A DNA stretch of 34,390 bases from an uncultured Clostridium sp. (GTDB lineage Bacteria; Bacillota; Clostridia; Clostridiales; Clostridiaceae). Position 1 is the stretch's first letter. The number at the start of each line of letters is the position of its first letter. Below the pieces are notes generated by a model. That model saw only the letters and a program-made list of their open reading frames with translations, did not search any database and was not told where the DNA came from. The translations under genes were made by a program, and so were the position numbers. The stretch lies in assembly GCF_937920395.1 (NCBI RefSeq), contig NZ_CALEVF010000049.1, positions 1 through 34,390 on the forward strand, written 5' to 3'. Shown here piece by piece: positions 1 to 9,058 of the stretch.

Positions 1-495
1 GTTCATCAGATAAGTATAGTTCCAAGAGGAAGGGCTGGTGGATATACTATGCGTCTTCCAGAAGAAGACAGATCATATATGTCTAGGTCAAGACTTGAAG
101 GAGAAATTGTGGGATTGCTTGGTGGCAGAGTTGCAGAGAAACTAGTTATTGGTGATATAAGTACTGGTGCTAGTAATGATATCGAAAGAGCCACAGGAAT
201 CGCAAGACAAATGGTGATGGATTATGGAATGAGTGACACTCTTGGGACAATAGCATTTGGTTCAGGTAGTGATGAAGTATTCCTTGGAAGAGATATGGGC
301 AAGGATAGAAAATATAGTGAAGAAACAGCATACAAAATAGATCAAGAAGTAAAGAAACTTATAGATGTAGCATATACAAAAGCTTTAACACTTTTAACTG
401 ATAATAGGAGTAAACTTAATGCCGTTGCAGAAGAACTTCTAATAAAAGAAAAACTAGAAGGTGTAGAATTTCAAGAGATATTTGCAAGAAGTTAA
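1..495 (+). CDS. ftsH: ATP-dependent zinc metalloprotease FtsH, C-terminal part (5' end outside window)
   Basis: This is the C-terminal part of the M41 peptidase domain of FtsH, a membrane-anchored AAA+ protease that degrades misfolded membrane proteins and short-lived regulators. The frame is open from base 1. It reads [11 protein letters not shown] then LPEED, the conserved stretch after the zinc-binding HEXXH helix, which lies outside the window. [12 protein letters not shown] follows at about bases 160-195; in E. coli FtsH the Asp of this SND motif is the third zinc ligand. The remainder is the helical C-terminal end, with no obvious extension. A hairpin terminator follows about 40 bases after the stop codon, so ftsH is the last gene of its transcription unit. 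The family call is very secure; the AAA+ domain and membrane segments cannot be checked here. Confidence 0.97.
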   Translation, partial: VHQISIVPRGRAGGYTMRLPEEDRSYMSRSRLEGEIVGLLGGRVAEKLVIGDISTGASNDIERATGIARQMVMDYGMSDTLGTIAFGSGSDEVFLGRDMGKDRKYSEETAYKIDQEVKKLIDVAYTKALTLLTDNRSKLNAVAEELLIKEKLEGVEFQEIFARS

Positions 496-534
496 AAGTT
501 TATTTGAAATTAAATTGTTTTTAAAATAAAAGGT

Positions 535-578
535 AAAAAAGAAATAAAAAGGCTAAGTTCTTTTTATTTCTTTTTTTT
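535..578 (+). terminator. Rho-independent terminator after ftsH
   Basis: Complementary arms AAAAAAGAAATAAAAAG and CTTTTTATTTCTTTTTT enclose a short GCTAAGTT-type loop, and the right arm runs into an eight-T tract. The stem is almost entirely A/T, but it is long and sits just after the ftsH stop codon. Confidence 0.75.
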
Positions 579-608
579 GTCTCAAATTGTGGTATAAATA
601 GTGTAGAC

Positions 609-626
609 TTAGTATTTAAATACTAA
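609..626. promoter_or_regulatory. Perfect 18-bp palindrome upstream of the aldehyde dehydrogenase gene
   Basis: TTAGTATTTAAATACTAA is a perfect inverted repeat. It lies 49 bases before the aldehyde dehydrogenase start and about 10 bases after a TATAAA box (593-598), which is where a repressor operator would sit. No convincing -35 box was found. An AT-rich palindrome could also arise by chance, so operator function is inference. Confidence 0.4.
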
Positions 627-674
627 ACATTTTTTAAAAGTGCTTTAATATAATAATTAAATGGGGGTTTTAAT

Positions 675-2066
675 ATGGATATAATAGATAAAGAAATAGT
701 AAAAAACATGCTTTATGAACATAATAAGTTTTTTCTTGCAGGAGAAACAAGGAACATAGAATATAGAATATCTGCACTTAAAAAGTTAAAAAACGTAATA
801 AAAAAATACGAAAAAGAGATAATAAATGCATTATATAGGGATTTGGGGAAAAGTGAATTTGAAGCTTATGGTACAGAGATTGGTTTCGTTTTGGATAGTA
901 TAGGTAATTTTATAAAACATTCAAAGAAGTGGGCTAAGACTAAAAGAGTGAAGACACCTATACATCAGTTTCCATCTAAGGGGTATATTATGTATGAACC
1001 ATATGGAACAGTACTTATTATAGGACCATTTAATTATCCGTTTCAGCTTTTAATTGAGCCCTTAGTAGGAGCAATAGCAGCTGGAAATTGTGCTGTTTTA
1101 AAACCATCAGAAAATACACCTACTGTGTCAGGGTTAATAAGAAAAATAATTGAAGAAACTTTTGAAAAAAACTATATACGAGTTATTGAAGGGGAAAAAG
1201 AAACTACTTCTGCGCTTATTAATTCAGCATTTGATTATATATTTTTTACTGGTAGCGTACCAGTTGGAAGAATAGTGATGAGGGCAGCTGCAGAAAATCT
1301 TGTTCCCGTAACACTTGAACTAGGTGGGAAAAGTCCAGTAATAGTAGACAAAACTGCTAATTTAGACATTGCAGCAAAAAGAATATTATGGGGTAAACTT
1401 GTAAATACAGGACAAACTTGCATAGCTCCGGATTATATATTTGTGGACAAAGTTATAAAAGAAAAATTTATAGAAAAGTTAAAAAGTACAGCAATAAGTT
1501 TTTATGGTGAGGATGCTTCTAAAAGCATTGATTACGGAAGAATTGTGAGTAGTAGGCAGTTTAAAAGATTGACTTCAATAATTGAGAAAGATAAGAATAA
1601 AGTAATATATGGTGGTAATTCAAATCAAGGTACTTTGTACATTGAACCAACAATTATTGATAACGTAGACTTTAAGGATGCAGTTATGCAAGATGAGATA
1701 TTTGGACCAATTATGCCAATACTAGAATATGAGAATTTAGAAGAAGTTATAGAAATGATAAATAATAGACCAAAGCCATTAGCGTTATATGTTTTTACGG
1801 AAGATAAAAATGTTCAGACAGCTGTTTTGGGTAGAATTTCTTTTGGGGGAGGGTGCGTTAATGATACTATATCTCACGTTGCAAGTTCAAATATGCCTTT
1901 TGGTGGAGTAGGGAATTCAGGCATTGGTGGGTATCATGGAAGAGATAGTTTTGAGACTTTTTCTCACAGAAAAAGTATATTAAAGAAAAGTACCTCTATA
2001 GATATAAAACTTATTTTTCCACCTTATGGAAATAGAATAAAACTTATAAAAAAAATATTAAAATAG
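675..2066 (+). CDS. Aldehyde dehydrogenase, class-3-like, NAD(P)+-dependent
   Basis: This 463-residue protein is an aldehyde dehydrogenase of the short, class-3-like type, which oxidises aldehydes to carboxylic acids with NAD(P)+. Visible motifs are the cofactor-binding FTGSVPVG, the general-base Glu at about residue 215 in LELGGKSP, the catalytic Cys at about residue 249 in GQTCIAPDY, and EIFGPIMP near residue 340. The length matches class-3 enzymes (about 450-490) and there is no acylating-type extension. ATG is preceded by GGGGG at 662-666. The C-terminal end (FPPYGNRIKLIKKILK) is basic and somewhat hydrophobic, as in membrane-associated relatives. The gene stands alone, between the ftsH terminator and the UPF0182 gene. 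The enzyme family is secure; the substrate is not known. Confidence 0.93.
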   Translation: MDIIDKEIVKNMLYEHNKFFLAGETRNIEYRISALKKLKNVIKKYEKEIINALYRDLGKSEFEAYGTEIGFVLDSIGNFIKHSKKWAKTKRVKTPIHQFPSKGYIMYEPYGTVLIIGPFNYPFQLLIEPLVGAIAAGNCAVLKPSENTPTVSGLIRKIIEETFEKNYIRVIEGEKETTSALINSAFDYIFFTGSVPVGRIVMRAAAENLVPVTLELGGKSPVIVDKTANLDIAAKRILWGKLVNTGQTCIAPDYIFVDKVIKEKFIEKLKSTAISFYGEDASKSIDYGRIVSSRQFKRLTSIIEKDKNKVIYGGNSNQGTLYIEPTIIDNVDFKDAVMQDEIFGPIMPILEYENLEEVIEMINNRPKPLALYVFTEDKNVQTAVLGRISFGGGCVNDTISHVASSNMPFGGVGNSGIGGYHGRDSFETFSHRKSILKKSTSIDIKLIFPPYGNRIKLIKKILK

Positions 2067-2190
2067 TTGTTTTCTAAACTAATGCTTTAATAAGGATAAA
2101 TATAAGATATAATGTATATAAGTTATGTGGAAAATATTTTAAGAATATGTTAAAAATATGTTATATATAAAATAAATAAGAGGTGATTTT

Positions 2191-4917
2191 ATGAGTAAGA
2201 AAAAAAAGTTCGTTGTATCGTTTATAGTTATAATTCTTTTTGTATGTTTATTTTCGTTAGGTAATATAGCTCAATTAATTATTAATATTGAGTGGTTTAA
2301 TACAGTTGGATATCTTTCGGTATACTTTACCAAAATACTTACAGTGTTAAAGCTTATGGTGCCTGTTTTTATCCTTAGTTATATTGGTATATTGTTTTAC
2401 TATAAGGGAATAAAAAAGAGTATTGCACATATGAAAAAAGTAGTAGAGGTAAATACAAAAAAAGATATTATTCAAAATAAGATTTTTATAGCTTCTAATA
2501 TAATTATTTCACTTGTATTTTCTTTTGCTTTTTCATCCGTATATTGGAATATGATTCTTCAATTTATAAATGCAGTTAGTTTTAATGCGAAAGACCCTAT
2601 TTTTAATTTGGATGTGTCTTTTTATATTTTTAAACTTCCTTTAATTCAATCATTATATAGTTTTGTAATGACGTTGCTAGTATTCTTAATTATTATTAAA
2701 GCGATAGTTTTCTTTGTGTTTAAAACAAAGGATACGTTTAAGGTAGGGAAGGCAGTAAACCCTTTTGATGACATTAAATCAACAGGTAAGGAACTCAGTG
2801 TGTTTGCAGGAAAACAAATTGCAATAATAGCATCACTTATAGCATTTTTTCTTTCGATTGGATATTTAATAAATTCATTTAATTTAGTGTATAGTCCAAG
2901 TGGGGTTGCATATGGTGCAAGTTATACTGATGTTCATGTAACATTACTGTTTTATAAAATACTAATTGTGGTTTGTATAATTGCTGCAGTTGTAATATTT
3001 ATTAATGTTTTGAAATCAAAGGTTAAGCCTATAATAATTTCAGTTGTCGCTATAGTATTAATAAGCTTTGTACAAGTAATATCAGCGGCTGTAGTTCAGA
3101 GTACTGTTGTAAAACCAAATCAAAAGGAACTTGAAAAACCATATATTCAAAATAATATTGATTTTACAAATAAAGCATTCAATATAGCCAATATTACTAC
3201 AACGCCTTTTAATATAAAAAATGATTTGAAACAAGAGGATATTGCAAGTAATAAGGAAACAATAGATAACATTAGAATAAATTCATCTACGCAGGCACTT
3301 GAATTTTATAATCAAGTACAAATATTAAGATATTACTATAATTTTAGTGATATAGACGTAGACAGATATAAAATAAATAATAAATACAGTCAAGTATTTC
3401 TTGCGGCAAGGGAAATAGATTCAAAATCGTTATCACCAAGCACTTGGCAGAATACTCATATGATTTACACACATGGTTATGGCGTTGTAATGAGCAAAGT
3501 AAATGCAGTTACAACAGAGGGTCAACCTGATTTTGTGATTAAAGATATGCCTTTAGAAAATAGTACAAATATTAAATTAACTAATCCAAGAATTTATTTT
3601 GGGGAGCAAACAAATGATTATGCCTTAGTAAATACTAATGTAAGTGAATTTGATTATCCTCAAGGTGGAACTAATAAAATAACAAATTATTCTGGCGAAG
3701 CTGGAATTAAAATGAATTTAGGTAATAAACTTTTATTTGCAATAAACAAAGGGGATATGAATTTTATACTATCAAGAGATATTAAAAGCACAAGTAAAAT
3801 TCTTATAAACAGAAATATTGTTGAAAGGGCAAAGAGCATAGCTCCATTTTTAACTTATGACAAAGATCCATATCTTGTTATAAGTGGAGGGAAAGTATAT
3901 TATATACTTGATGCATACACAACATCATCTAAATATCCATACTCACAACCACAAAATGGAGTAAACTATATTAGAAACTCAGTTAAGGTTGTAATTGATG
4001 CTTATGATGGAAATACAAATTTCTATGTGTCAGATAAAACAGATCCAATTGTGCAAACTTATGCAAAAACGTACCCTAAGTTGTTTAAGGATATATCTAA
4101 GGTGCCAGCTGACATTAAAGCACATTTTAGGTATCCATCTGATATATTTAATATTCAAAGTGCAGTACTAAGTAAATATCATGTAACTGATGCAGGGGTG
4201 TTTTATAACGGGGAAGATTTTTGGGATGTTTCCAAGAATGCGACAGCAGTAGGTGGAGATGTTAAAACAACTATTCCGCCATACCTTGTAGAAAAATTAC
4301 CAGGAAGCACTAGTGAAGAGATGATACTTCAACAGTATTTCAATGTAAAGGGAAAGTATAACATGACAGCAATTTTAGGTGCTAGAATGGATGGAGAAAA
4401 TTATGGAAAATTGTTTTTAAATAAATTTCCAGCATCAGAAACAACGGTTTACAGTCCATTCCAATTTAAGCAGAGGATAAGTCAAGATACTACAATTTCA
4501 GCACAGCTTTCTTTATGGAATACGGGCGGATCTCAAGTGCAATATGGAGATACTGTGATTTTACCAATAAAGAATTCACTACTTTATATTGAACCTCTGT
4601 ATTTAAGAGCTAGTGGTGCCAATAGTATTCCGGAAATGAAGAAAATAATAATTGCATACGACAGTAAGTTGTTGATGGTTGATAATATTGAAACTGGACT
4701 TCAACAGATATTTAATTATCAGGCACCAAATACAGTAGTTAAAGCTGGGACAGGAACTACAGCGACTGCTCCTTTAACTCAAACTGAAACTAAATTAATT
4801 AAGCAGGCAAATGATTTATATACTAAAGCACTTGATGCTCAAAAGAGTTTAGATTGGGCAAAATATGGAGAATATATTAATCAACTTGGTACTTTGTTAA
4901 AACAACTAAATAAATAA
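2191..4917 (+). CDS. UPF0182 family large membrane protein
   Basis: This 908-residue protein belongs to UPF0182 (COG1615), whose function is not established. The first 300 or so residues contain about seven hydrophobic segments, starting with a basic N-terminus and a transmembrane helix at roughly 8-30. The family signature IEWFNTVGYLSVYF follows the first helix. The rest is a large, mostly soluble domain, probably outside the cell given its Asn/Thr/Tyr-rich composition, ending in a Lys/Gln-rich helical tail. ATG is preceded by AGAGGTG at a normal distance. The gene is monocistronic, with a terminator directly downstream and a TATAAT box at 2108-2113 upstream. Length is typical of the family. 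Family membership is secure; any role is unknown. Confidence 0.92.
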   Translation: MSKKKKFVVSFIVIILFVCLFSLGNIAQLIINIEWFNTVGYLSVYFTKILTVLKLMVPVFILSYIGILFYYKGIKKSIAHMKKVVEVNTKKDIIQNKIFIASNIIISLVFSFAFSSVYWNMILQFINAVSFNAKDPIFNLDVSFYIFKLPLIQSLYSFVMTLLVFLIIIKAIVFFVFKTKDTFKVGKAVNPFDDIKSTGKELSVFAGKQIAIIASLIAFFLSIGYLINSFNLVYSPSGVAYGASYTDVHVTLLFYKILIVVCIIAAVVIFINVLKSKVKPIIISVVAIVLISFVQVISAAVVQSTVVKPNQKELEKPYIQNNIDFTNKAFNIANITTTPFNIKNDLKQEDIASNKETIDNIRINSSTQALEFYNQVQILRYYYNFSDIDVDRYKINNKYSQVFLAAREIDSKSLSPSTWQNTHMIYTHGYGVVMSKVNAVTTEGQPDFVIKDMPLENSTNIKLTNPRIYFGEQTNDYALVNTNVSEFDYPQGGTNKITNYSGEAGIKMNLGNKLLFAINKGDMNFILSRDIKSTSKILINRNIVERAKSIAPFLTYDKDPYLVISGGKVYYILDAYTTSSKYPYSQPQNGVNYIRNSVKVVIDAYDGNTNFYVSDKTDPIVQTYAKTYPKLFKDISKVPADIKAHFRYPSDIFNIQSAVLSKYHVTDAGVFYNGEDFWDVSKNATAVGGDVKTTIPPYLVEKLPGSTSEEMILQQYFNVKGKYNMTAILGARMDGENYGKLFLNKFPASETTVYSPFQFKQRISQDTTISAQLSLWNTGGSQVQYGDTVILPIKNSLLYIEPLYLRASGANSIPEMKKIIIAYDSKLLMVDNIETGLQQIFNYQAPNTVVKAGTGTTATAPLTQTETKLIKQANDLYTKALDAQKSLDWAKYGEYINQLGTLLKQLNK

Positions 4918-4940
4918 AGAGTGAATAACAAATTAAAAAC

Positions 4941-4970
4941 AGGTGCAAAATTGCATCTGCTTTTTTTTTA
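4941..4970 (+). terminator. Rho-independent terminator after the UPF0182 gene
   Basis: The arms AGGTGCAA and TTGCATCT pair with one G-U pair around a two-base centre (effective loop a few bases) and are followed by GC and a run of nine T. It begins 24 bases after the stop codon. Confidence 0.85.
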
Positions 4971-5030
4971 TTCTAACTAGGTAGCTAATTATATAAGCTG
5001 ACTCATCAAGTAAAATAATGTAAAATATAT

Positions 5031-5128
5031 TATCAATTGAAAATGATAATTGCTAAACAAATACAATAAAATCGTTGATTCCAGACCTTGGTAGGTGTAT
5101 AATAGAAATATTGATTATTATCAATTGA
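5031..5128 (+). promoter_or_regulatory. Promoter of the cation exporter gene with flanking operator-like repeats
   Basis: A sigma-A-type promoter is clear: TTGATT at 5075-5080, a 17-base spacer and TATAAT at 5098-5103. The decamer TATCAATTGA occurs twice, at 5031-5040 upstream of the -35 box and at 5119-5128 near the start of transcription. The second copy is part of an inverted repeat, TTGAT-N4-ATCAA (5111-5124), placed where RNA polymerase would begin. A TGATAATTG at 5044-5052 adds an inverted partner to the first copy. For a metal exporter this arrangement suggests a metal-responsive repressor, but no regulator can be named from sequence. Confidence 0.6.
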
Positions 5129-5154
5129 TTTAAATTTGAAAGGAATGAATAAAA

Positions 5155-6054
5155 ATGAACAAACAAAAAAACGCGTTATTATCTATATTTTCTAATACTG
5201 CGTTAATAATTTTAAAAGTTATAGCTGGAATATTAATGGGCTCAGTTAGTGTTATTTCTGAAGCAATCCATTCTTCTATAGATCTTTTGGCAAGCATTAT
5301 TGCCTATTTCTCAATCAAGATAGCTTCAAAGGCTGAGGATGCTGGTCATCCTTTTGGACATGGTAAGTATGAAAATGTATCTGGTTTCGTTGAGGCCTTG
5401 CTAATTTTACTTGCTGCTTTTCTCATAGTTTATCAAGCCATAAAAAGAATGTTTAATGGTGGATCTGTTGAAAATGTAGGTGTGGGTATCTTTGTAATGA
5501 TGATAGCAGCTGCAGTTAATTTTTGCATATCCATGGTTTTATTAAAAGCAGCAAAAAAGACAGATTCAATTGCTCTAGAAGCGGATGCTATGCATCTTCT
5601 AACTGATGTATATACGTCTATAGGAGTGTTTAGTGGACTTATATTATTGAAAATAACTAAAATACCAATTATAGATCCAATCACTGCTATATTTGTTTCA
5701 GTTTTAATAGTTAAGACTTCAGTAACTTTAATCAAAAAGTCTCTAAATGATTTAGTAGATTCTAAACTTCCGGATGAGGATATTTCAAAAATAATAAATA
5801 TACTTGACTCCCATTTAGAAATCACTAGATATCATAGTTTAAAAACTAGAAAAAGTGGACCGACAAGAGAAATTAATGTGAATGTTCATGTTTTCGCAAA
5901 TGCATCACTAGTGGATGCTCACATCCTCTCCGATAAAATTGAAGCGGAAATAAAAAATATATTTACTGGGGACTCATATGTAATGATTCATCTAGAACCA
6001 GAAATTTCAAAGGAAGTAAGTTCGGTAAGTGGACAACATGGAAAGTTAGTTTAG
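5155..6054 (+). CDS. Cation diffusion facilitator (CDF) family divalent-metal exporter
   Basis: This 299-residue protein is a CDF transporter, a proton-coupled exporter of divalent metals such as Zn, Fe, Mn or Co. It has six hydrophobic segments in the first 200 residues and a cytoplasmic C-terminal domain (about 205-285) of the type that dimerises and senses metal. The transport-site ligands are visible as HxxxD in helix 2 (H39, D43) and HxxxD in helix 5 (H147, D151), the combination typical of zinc-type CDFs. The GHPFGHGKYE loop after helix 2 is another family mark. ATG is preceded by AAAGGAATG. The promoter region carries repeated operator-like sequences (see 5031-5128). The gene converges with the MATE gene, whose stop lies 14 bases away. 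The exact metal cannot be decided. Confidence 0.93.
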   Translation: MNKQKNALLSIFSNTALIILKVIAGILMGSVSVISEAIHSSIDLLASIIAYFSIKIASKAEDAGHPFGHGKYENVSGFVEALLILLAAFLIVYQAIKRMFNGGSVENVGVGIFVMMIAAAVNFCISMVLLKAAKKTDSIALEADAMHLLTDVYTSIGVFSGLILLKITKIPIIDPITAIFVSVLIVKTSVTLIKKSLNDLVDSKLPDEDISKIINILDSHLEITRYHSLKTRKSGPTREINVNVHVFANASLVDAHILSDKIEAEIKNIFTGDSYVMIHLEPEISKEVSSVSGQHGKLV

Positions 6055-6068
6055 AAAGCGTTAATTAC

Positions 6069-7448
6069 TTATATAACATTTTCTTTAATTCGCTCTAAAC
6101 TTAGCTCATGTTTATTCATCTTCTTTATCTCTATTGTTATCATTACGATTGTTATTATAAATGCGATAAAGTCAGATGCTGGTCCAGCCATCCATACTCC
6201 ATCTAATTTAAATAAACGTGGCATTAAAAGTATTAAGGGTAAAAGTACTATAATTTGTCTTAAAAGACTTAAGAAGATAGAGATCTTAGCCTTACCTACA
6301 GCTTGAAAATAATTTGTAAACACAACCTGCGAACCTATTAATGGAAGCATTATAAGAAATATTCTTAATCCTCTAGAACCAAGACTTATAAGTTCTTTGT
6401 CGCTGTTGTTAAATATACTTATTATTTGAACCGAGAAAAGTTGAACAAACACAAAGCCAACTATAGTCATAAGGGTAGCGACGATAGTTGCATATTTTAA
6501 TGCTAGTTTTACCCGCGTGTAACTTTTAGCACCATAGTTATAACCTATAATCGGTTGTGCTCCCTGATTTAATCCAAAAACAGGCATCATAATTAACATA
6601 TTTATACTATTTATTAGTGAAAAAGCGCCTATTGCCAAATCTCCACCATATTTTGCGAGGCTCTTATTAAAGGTTACAGTAATAAGACCAGCTGCCATTT
6701 GCATAGAAAAAGGAGACGCACCTATTTCTAATATTTCTTTCACAATTTCCTTCTGTAACCTCATGTTTTTTCTTTTTAATTTCAAGACACTTTTCCCTCT
6801 TAAAAAGTATGAAAGGACCCAAATAGAACATACAGCTTGAGAAATTACAGTAGCTAGGGCTGAACCAACTACTCCCATATTTAGACCAAAAATAAATATA
6901 GGATTCAATATGAAATTTAGTATAGCACCTATAAGCATTGTAACCATAGCCATAAGTGCATTACCTTCTGAACGTATAAATGGATTCATACCAAAACCTA
7001 AATTTTGAAGTATAACTCCAAGTAATATTATAGATCCGAATTGTTTAGCATAAGTAATTGTTGCTGGGCTAGCACCAAGAAGGATTAGTATCGGATTAAG
7101 CAATACAAGGCCTACAATACTTACTGCTATAGAAAGTATAACTACTAATACAAATGCATTTCCCAGTATCTTCTCTGCATCTTCCTTTTTATGCTGTCCA
7201 AGTTTAATAGAAACTACAGCAGCTCCACCAATTCCAACAAGCATTCCAAAGGCCATTATAACATTTGTAATTGGAAAGGTTATAGCGACTCCCGAGAGAG
7301 CAAGAGGATCAGGAACACCTCTACCAATAAAAATCCTATCCACAACACTGTATAAAGCGTTTACAAGCATTCCTATTATTGCAGGAATTGAAAATTTCCA
7401 AAGAAGGGAGCCAACCTTCTCTGACGCTAATTCATTTGTATTATCCAT
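6069..7448 (-). CDS. MATE family multidrug/sodium antiporter (MepA-like)
   Basis: This 459-residue protein has twelve hydrophobic segments in two similar halves and is a MATE exporter of the kind that expels drugs or metabolites in exchange for Na+ or H+. Typical stretches are PAIIGMLVNALYSVVDRIFIG near the N-terminus (residues 20-40) and GLNQGAQPIIGYNYGAKS near residue 295, the hallmark of the MepA-type subgroup. AAGGTGG stands seven bases before the ATG on the minus strand. The gene is monocistronic, convergent with the CDF gene, with about 390 bases of non-coding DNA upstream. The family is very secure; the substrate cannot be predicted. Confidence 0.94.
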   Translation of the reverse strand: MDNTNELASEKVGSLLWKFSIPAIIGMLVNALYSVVDRIFIGRGVPDPLALSGVAITFPITNVIMAFGMLVGIGGAAVVSIKLGQHKKEDAEKILGNAFVLVVILSIAVSIVGLVLLNPILILLGASPATITYAKQFGSIILLGVILQNLGFGMNPFIRSEGNALMAMVTMLIGAILNFILNPIFIFGLNMGVVGSALATVISQAVCSIWVLSYFLRGKSVLKLKRKNMRLQKEIVKEILEIGASPFSMQMAAGLITVTFNKSLAKYGGDLAIGAFSLINSINMLIMMPVFGLNQGAQPIIGYNYGAKSYTRVKLALKYATIVATLMTIVGFVFVQLFSVQIISIFNNSDKELISLGSRGLRIFLIMLPLIGSQVVFTNYFQAVGKAKISIFLSLLRQIIVLLPLILLMPRLFKLDGVWMAGPASDFIAFIITIVMITIEIKKMNKHELSLERIKENVI

Positions 7449-7841
7449 ATAAATACCACCTTTTAATTAATATTGTATCTTCTATTTTGTTAATCCTTGA
7501 GTTTGATTTATTGTGTTTCATAACTAAGAAACCTCTATTTACAAGGGTATCTAGGATTATATAAACTTAAATTGATACTACTCCTAAATGTTCTACGTAA
7601 TATAGTAGCATAAGAATAAGAATAAATCAACTTGTGTTTATTGTATAGATTACATTTGTTGAAAGTTTAATACATCCCCAATTTGGAGTTTTCTTTGCAA
7701 CTAGAGTAATGTCTTTACAATATTTTTTAAATCACATAAATTATTTATAAAAATTGGGTTAAGTAGGAGGGCTAGTACATAAACTGAAATATAGACTTAG
7801 AAAAGATACCAACTAATTTTAAAATTAGTTGTGATGAAGGG
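7449..7841. other. Gene-free stretch between the MATE gene and a broken L,D-transpeptidase
   Basis: This 393-base AT-rich stretch holds the upstream region of the MATE gene. The only candidate -10 I saw there is TACAAT on the minus strand, without a good -35. A perfect 20-bp palindrome, AACTAATTTTAAAATTAGTT, sits at 7811-7830 immediately before the transpeptidase remnant. No reading frame here shows recognisable homology, though the 5' part of the decayed transpeptidase gene may once have lain here. Confidence 0.5.
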
Positions 7842-8137
7842 GTGGATATTGTCACAGGAATGTAAGCTTGAATGATGCAACACCAGATGGCGTATATAAA
7901 TTAAAAGATAAAGAAAAAGATGCAGTTCTTAAAGGTAAAGGATATGCTTCACCTGTTACCTTTTGGATGCCGTTTAACGCAGGTATTGGAATTCATGATG
8001 CAAGTTGGCGAAATGCGTTTGGAGACTTTAATAATAAAAGAGGATCGCAACATATATTGCGACTGAGCTCTAAGCTTTGTGACATAGTAGACAATTTATA
8101 TATTTTAAACAAAGGAAATAATTGCCCACATAAGTAA
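7842..8137 (+). pseudogene. L,D-transpeptidase (YkuD domain) remnant, truncated, frameshifted and catalytically dead
   Basis: This is the last part of a YkuD catalytic domain, the fold that makes 3-3 cross-links in peptidoglycan. VDIVTG (7842-7859) is in one frame and NDATPDGVYKLKDKEK follows in another, so one base is missing at about 7859. TPDGVY, the TFWMPFN stretch and GIHDASWRNAFG are all characteristic. The active-site motif SHGC(V/I)R is replaced by SQHILR, so the catalytic His and Cys are gone while the flanking LSSKLCDIVDN still aligns. The N-terminal domains and any signal peptide are missing. The open frame runs on to 8137, into the 3' end of the convergent AEC gene; real homology ends near 8102. 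Confidence 0.85.
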
Positions 8138-9013
8138 AAAGCTTATTATAATTGTAAGATTATTGACAGTAGCTACAAACCTAGTATCGTAGCTAAATTC
8201 TACTGAGTAAGGAATAACTGTAAAACTAATTGGTAATATAAGACCGATTAATATAGTCTTTTTAAACATTGGATCTAGGGGTACTAAAGTATAAATAAGT
8301 ATGCCTACTCCAAATCCAATTATGTATCTTAATGCAATTATCTTGGCCATATTTTTTAAATATACCTTTTTAAAGGAAAAGCTTAAGTATAATCCAAGTG
8401 CTAATAACGCAAGAGGCATATTTGCTTTGGATAGAATTCCAGTTATTTGTATAATAGGCTTGGGAATGGTAAGGCCTAAGAGATTAATAGCCAAAGTAAT
8501 AATGTATGTAAGAAAAGGTATTGAGTGTAGTGTCTTAGATAAAATATTTTTGTAACTTATTTCACCTTTGCTACTTGAATAAATGCTTGCAATAATATAG
8601 CAAACAGCGAAAACAATGAAGGAATTGCCCATATCAAACATTCCAAAGTATTTGAGCCCTGTTCGGCCCCATATGGACTCAACTATAGGATATGCGAAAA
8701 GCCCGACATTGAAGGAAGGGACTAACATTGTTAACATTCCTTTTTCGCGCCTTGATTCTCCTTTGAATGCAATGAGTGCGACTAATGCCATAATTAACCC
8801 AAATACAAAGCTAATTATAGGTACGAGTAATAGGCTTTTGTCTATAGTCATAGTACTGAAAACATTTATTACAATGGAGGGAAGTGTAACATTAAAAATC
8901 AATCTAGAGATGACGCCTCCATCGCTTTCTTTCAATACATTTACTTTCTTTAGAAAGTATCCGAGTAAAATAATACTTAACGACATAACAAATTGTGAGT
9001 TAATAGTGTTCAT
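8105..9013 (-). CDS. AEC (auxin efflux carrier) family permease
   Basis: This 302-residue protein has ten hydrophobic segments in two halves and belongs to the AEC family, whose bacterial members carry malate, malonate or other organic acids. Family features are the N-terminal SLSIILLGYFLKKVNVL, a conserved LPSIVIN near residue 50, FNVGLFAYPI near residue 100, and the KANMPLALLALGLYLS stretch near residue 195. AAGGAGA stands six bases before the ATG. The gene starts 45 bases after the end of the MscS gene on the same strand, with no hairpin between, so the two are probably co-transcribed. Its 3' end overlaps the open frame of the decayed transpeptidase. The family is secure; the substrate is unknown. 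Confidence 0.92.
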   Translation of the reverse strand: MNTINSQFVMSLSIILLGYFLKKVNVLKESDGGVISRLIFNVTLPSIVINVFSTMTIDKSLLLVPIISFVFGLIMALVALIAFKGESRREKGMLTMLVPSFNVGLFAYPIVESIWGRTGLKYFGMFDMGNSFIVFAVCYIIASIYSSSKGEISYKNILSKTLHSIPFLTYIITLAINLLGLTIPKPIIQITGILSKANMPLALLALGLYLSFSFKKVYLKNMAKIIALRYIIGFGVGILIYTLVPLDPMFKKTILIGLILPISFTVIPYSVEFSYDTRFVATVNNLTIIISFLLMWAIISFV

Positions 9014-9058
9014 TTAATGTCTCCTTACGATGGTATTTAAAGTGGAAATATATTGGAA

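Noticed and set aside
5031..5052. Fur box upstream of the cation exporter
   Set aside because: The repeats share only part of the GATAAT/ATTATC symmetry of a Fur box and have different spacing.
5433..5825. 130-codon open frame on the minus strand opposite the CDF gene
   Set aside because: It mirrors the coding frame of a clear CDF transporter, has no ribosome site and no protein-like domain.
8616..9017. 133-codon plus-strand frame opposite the AEC permease gene
   Set aside because: Shadow of a well-supported membrane protein gene; no ribosome site or recognisable motif.
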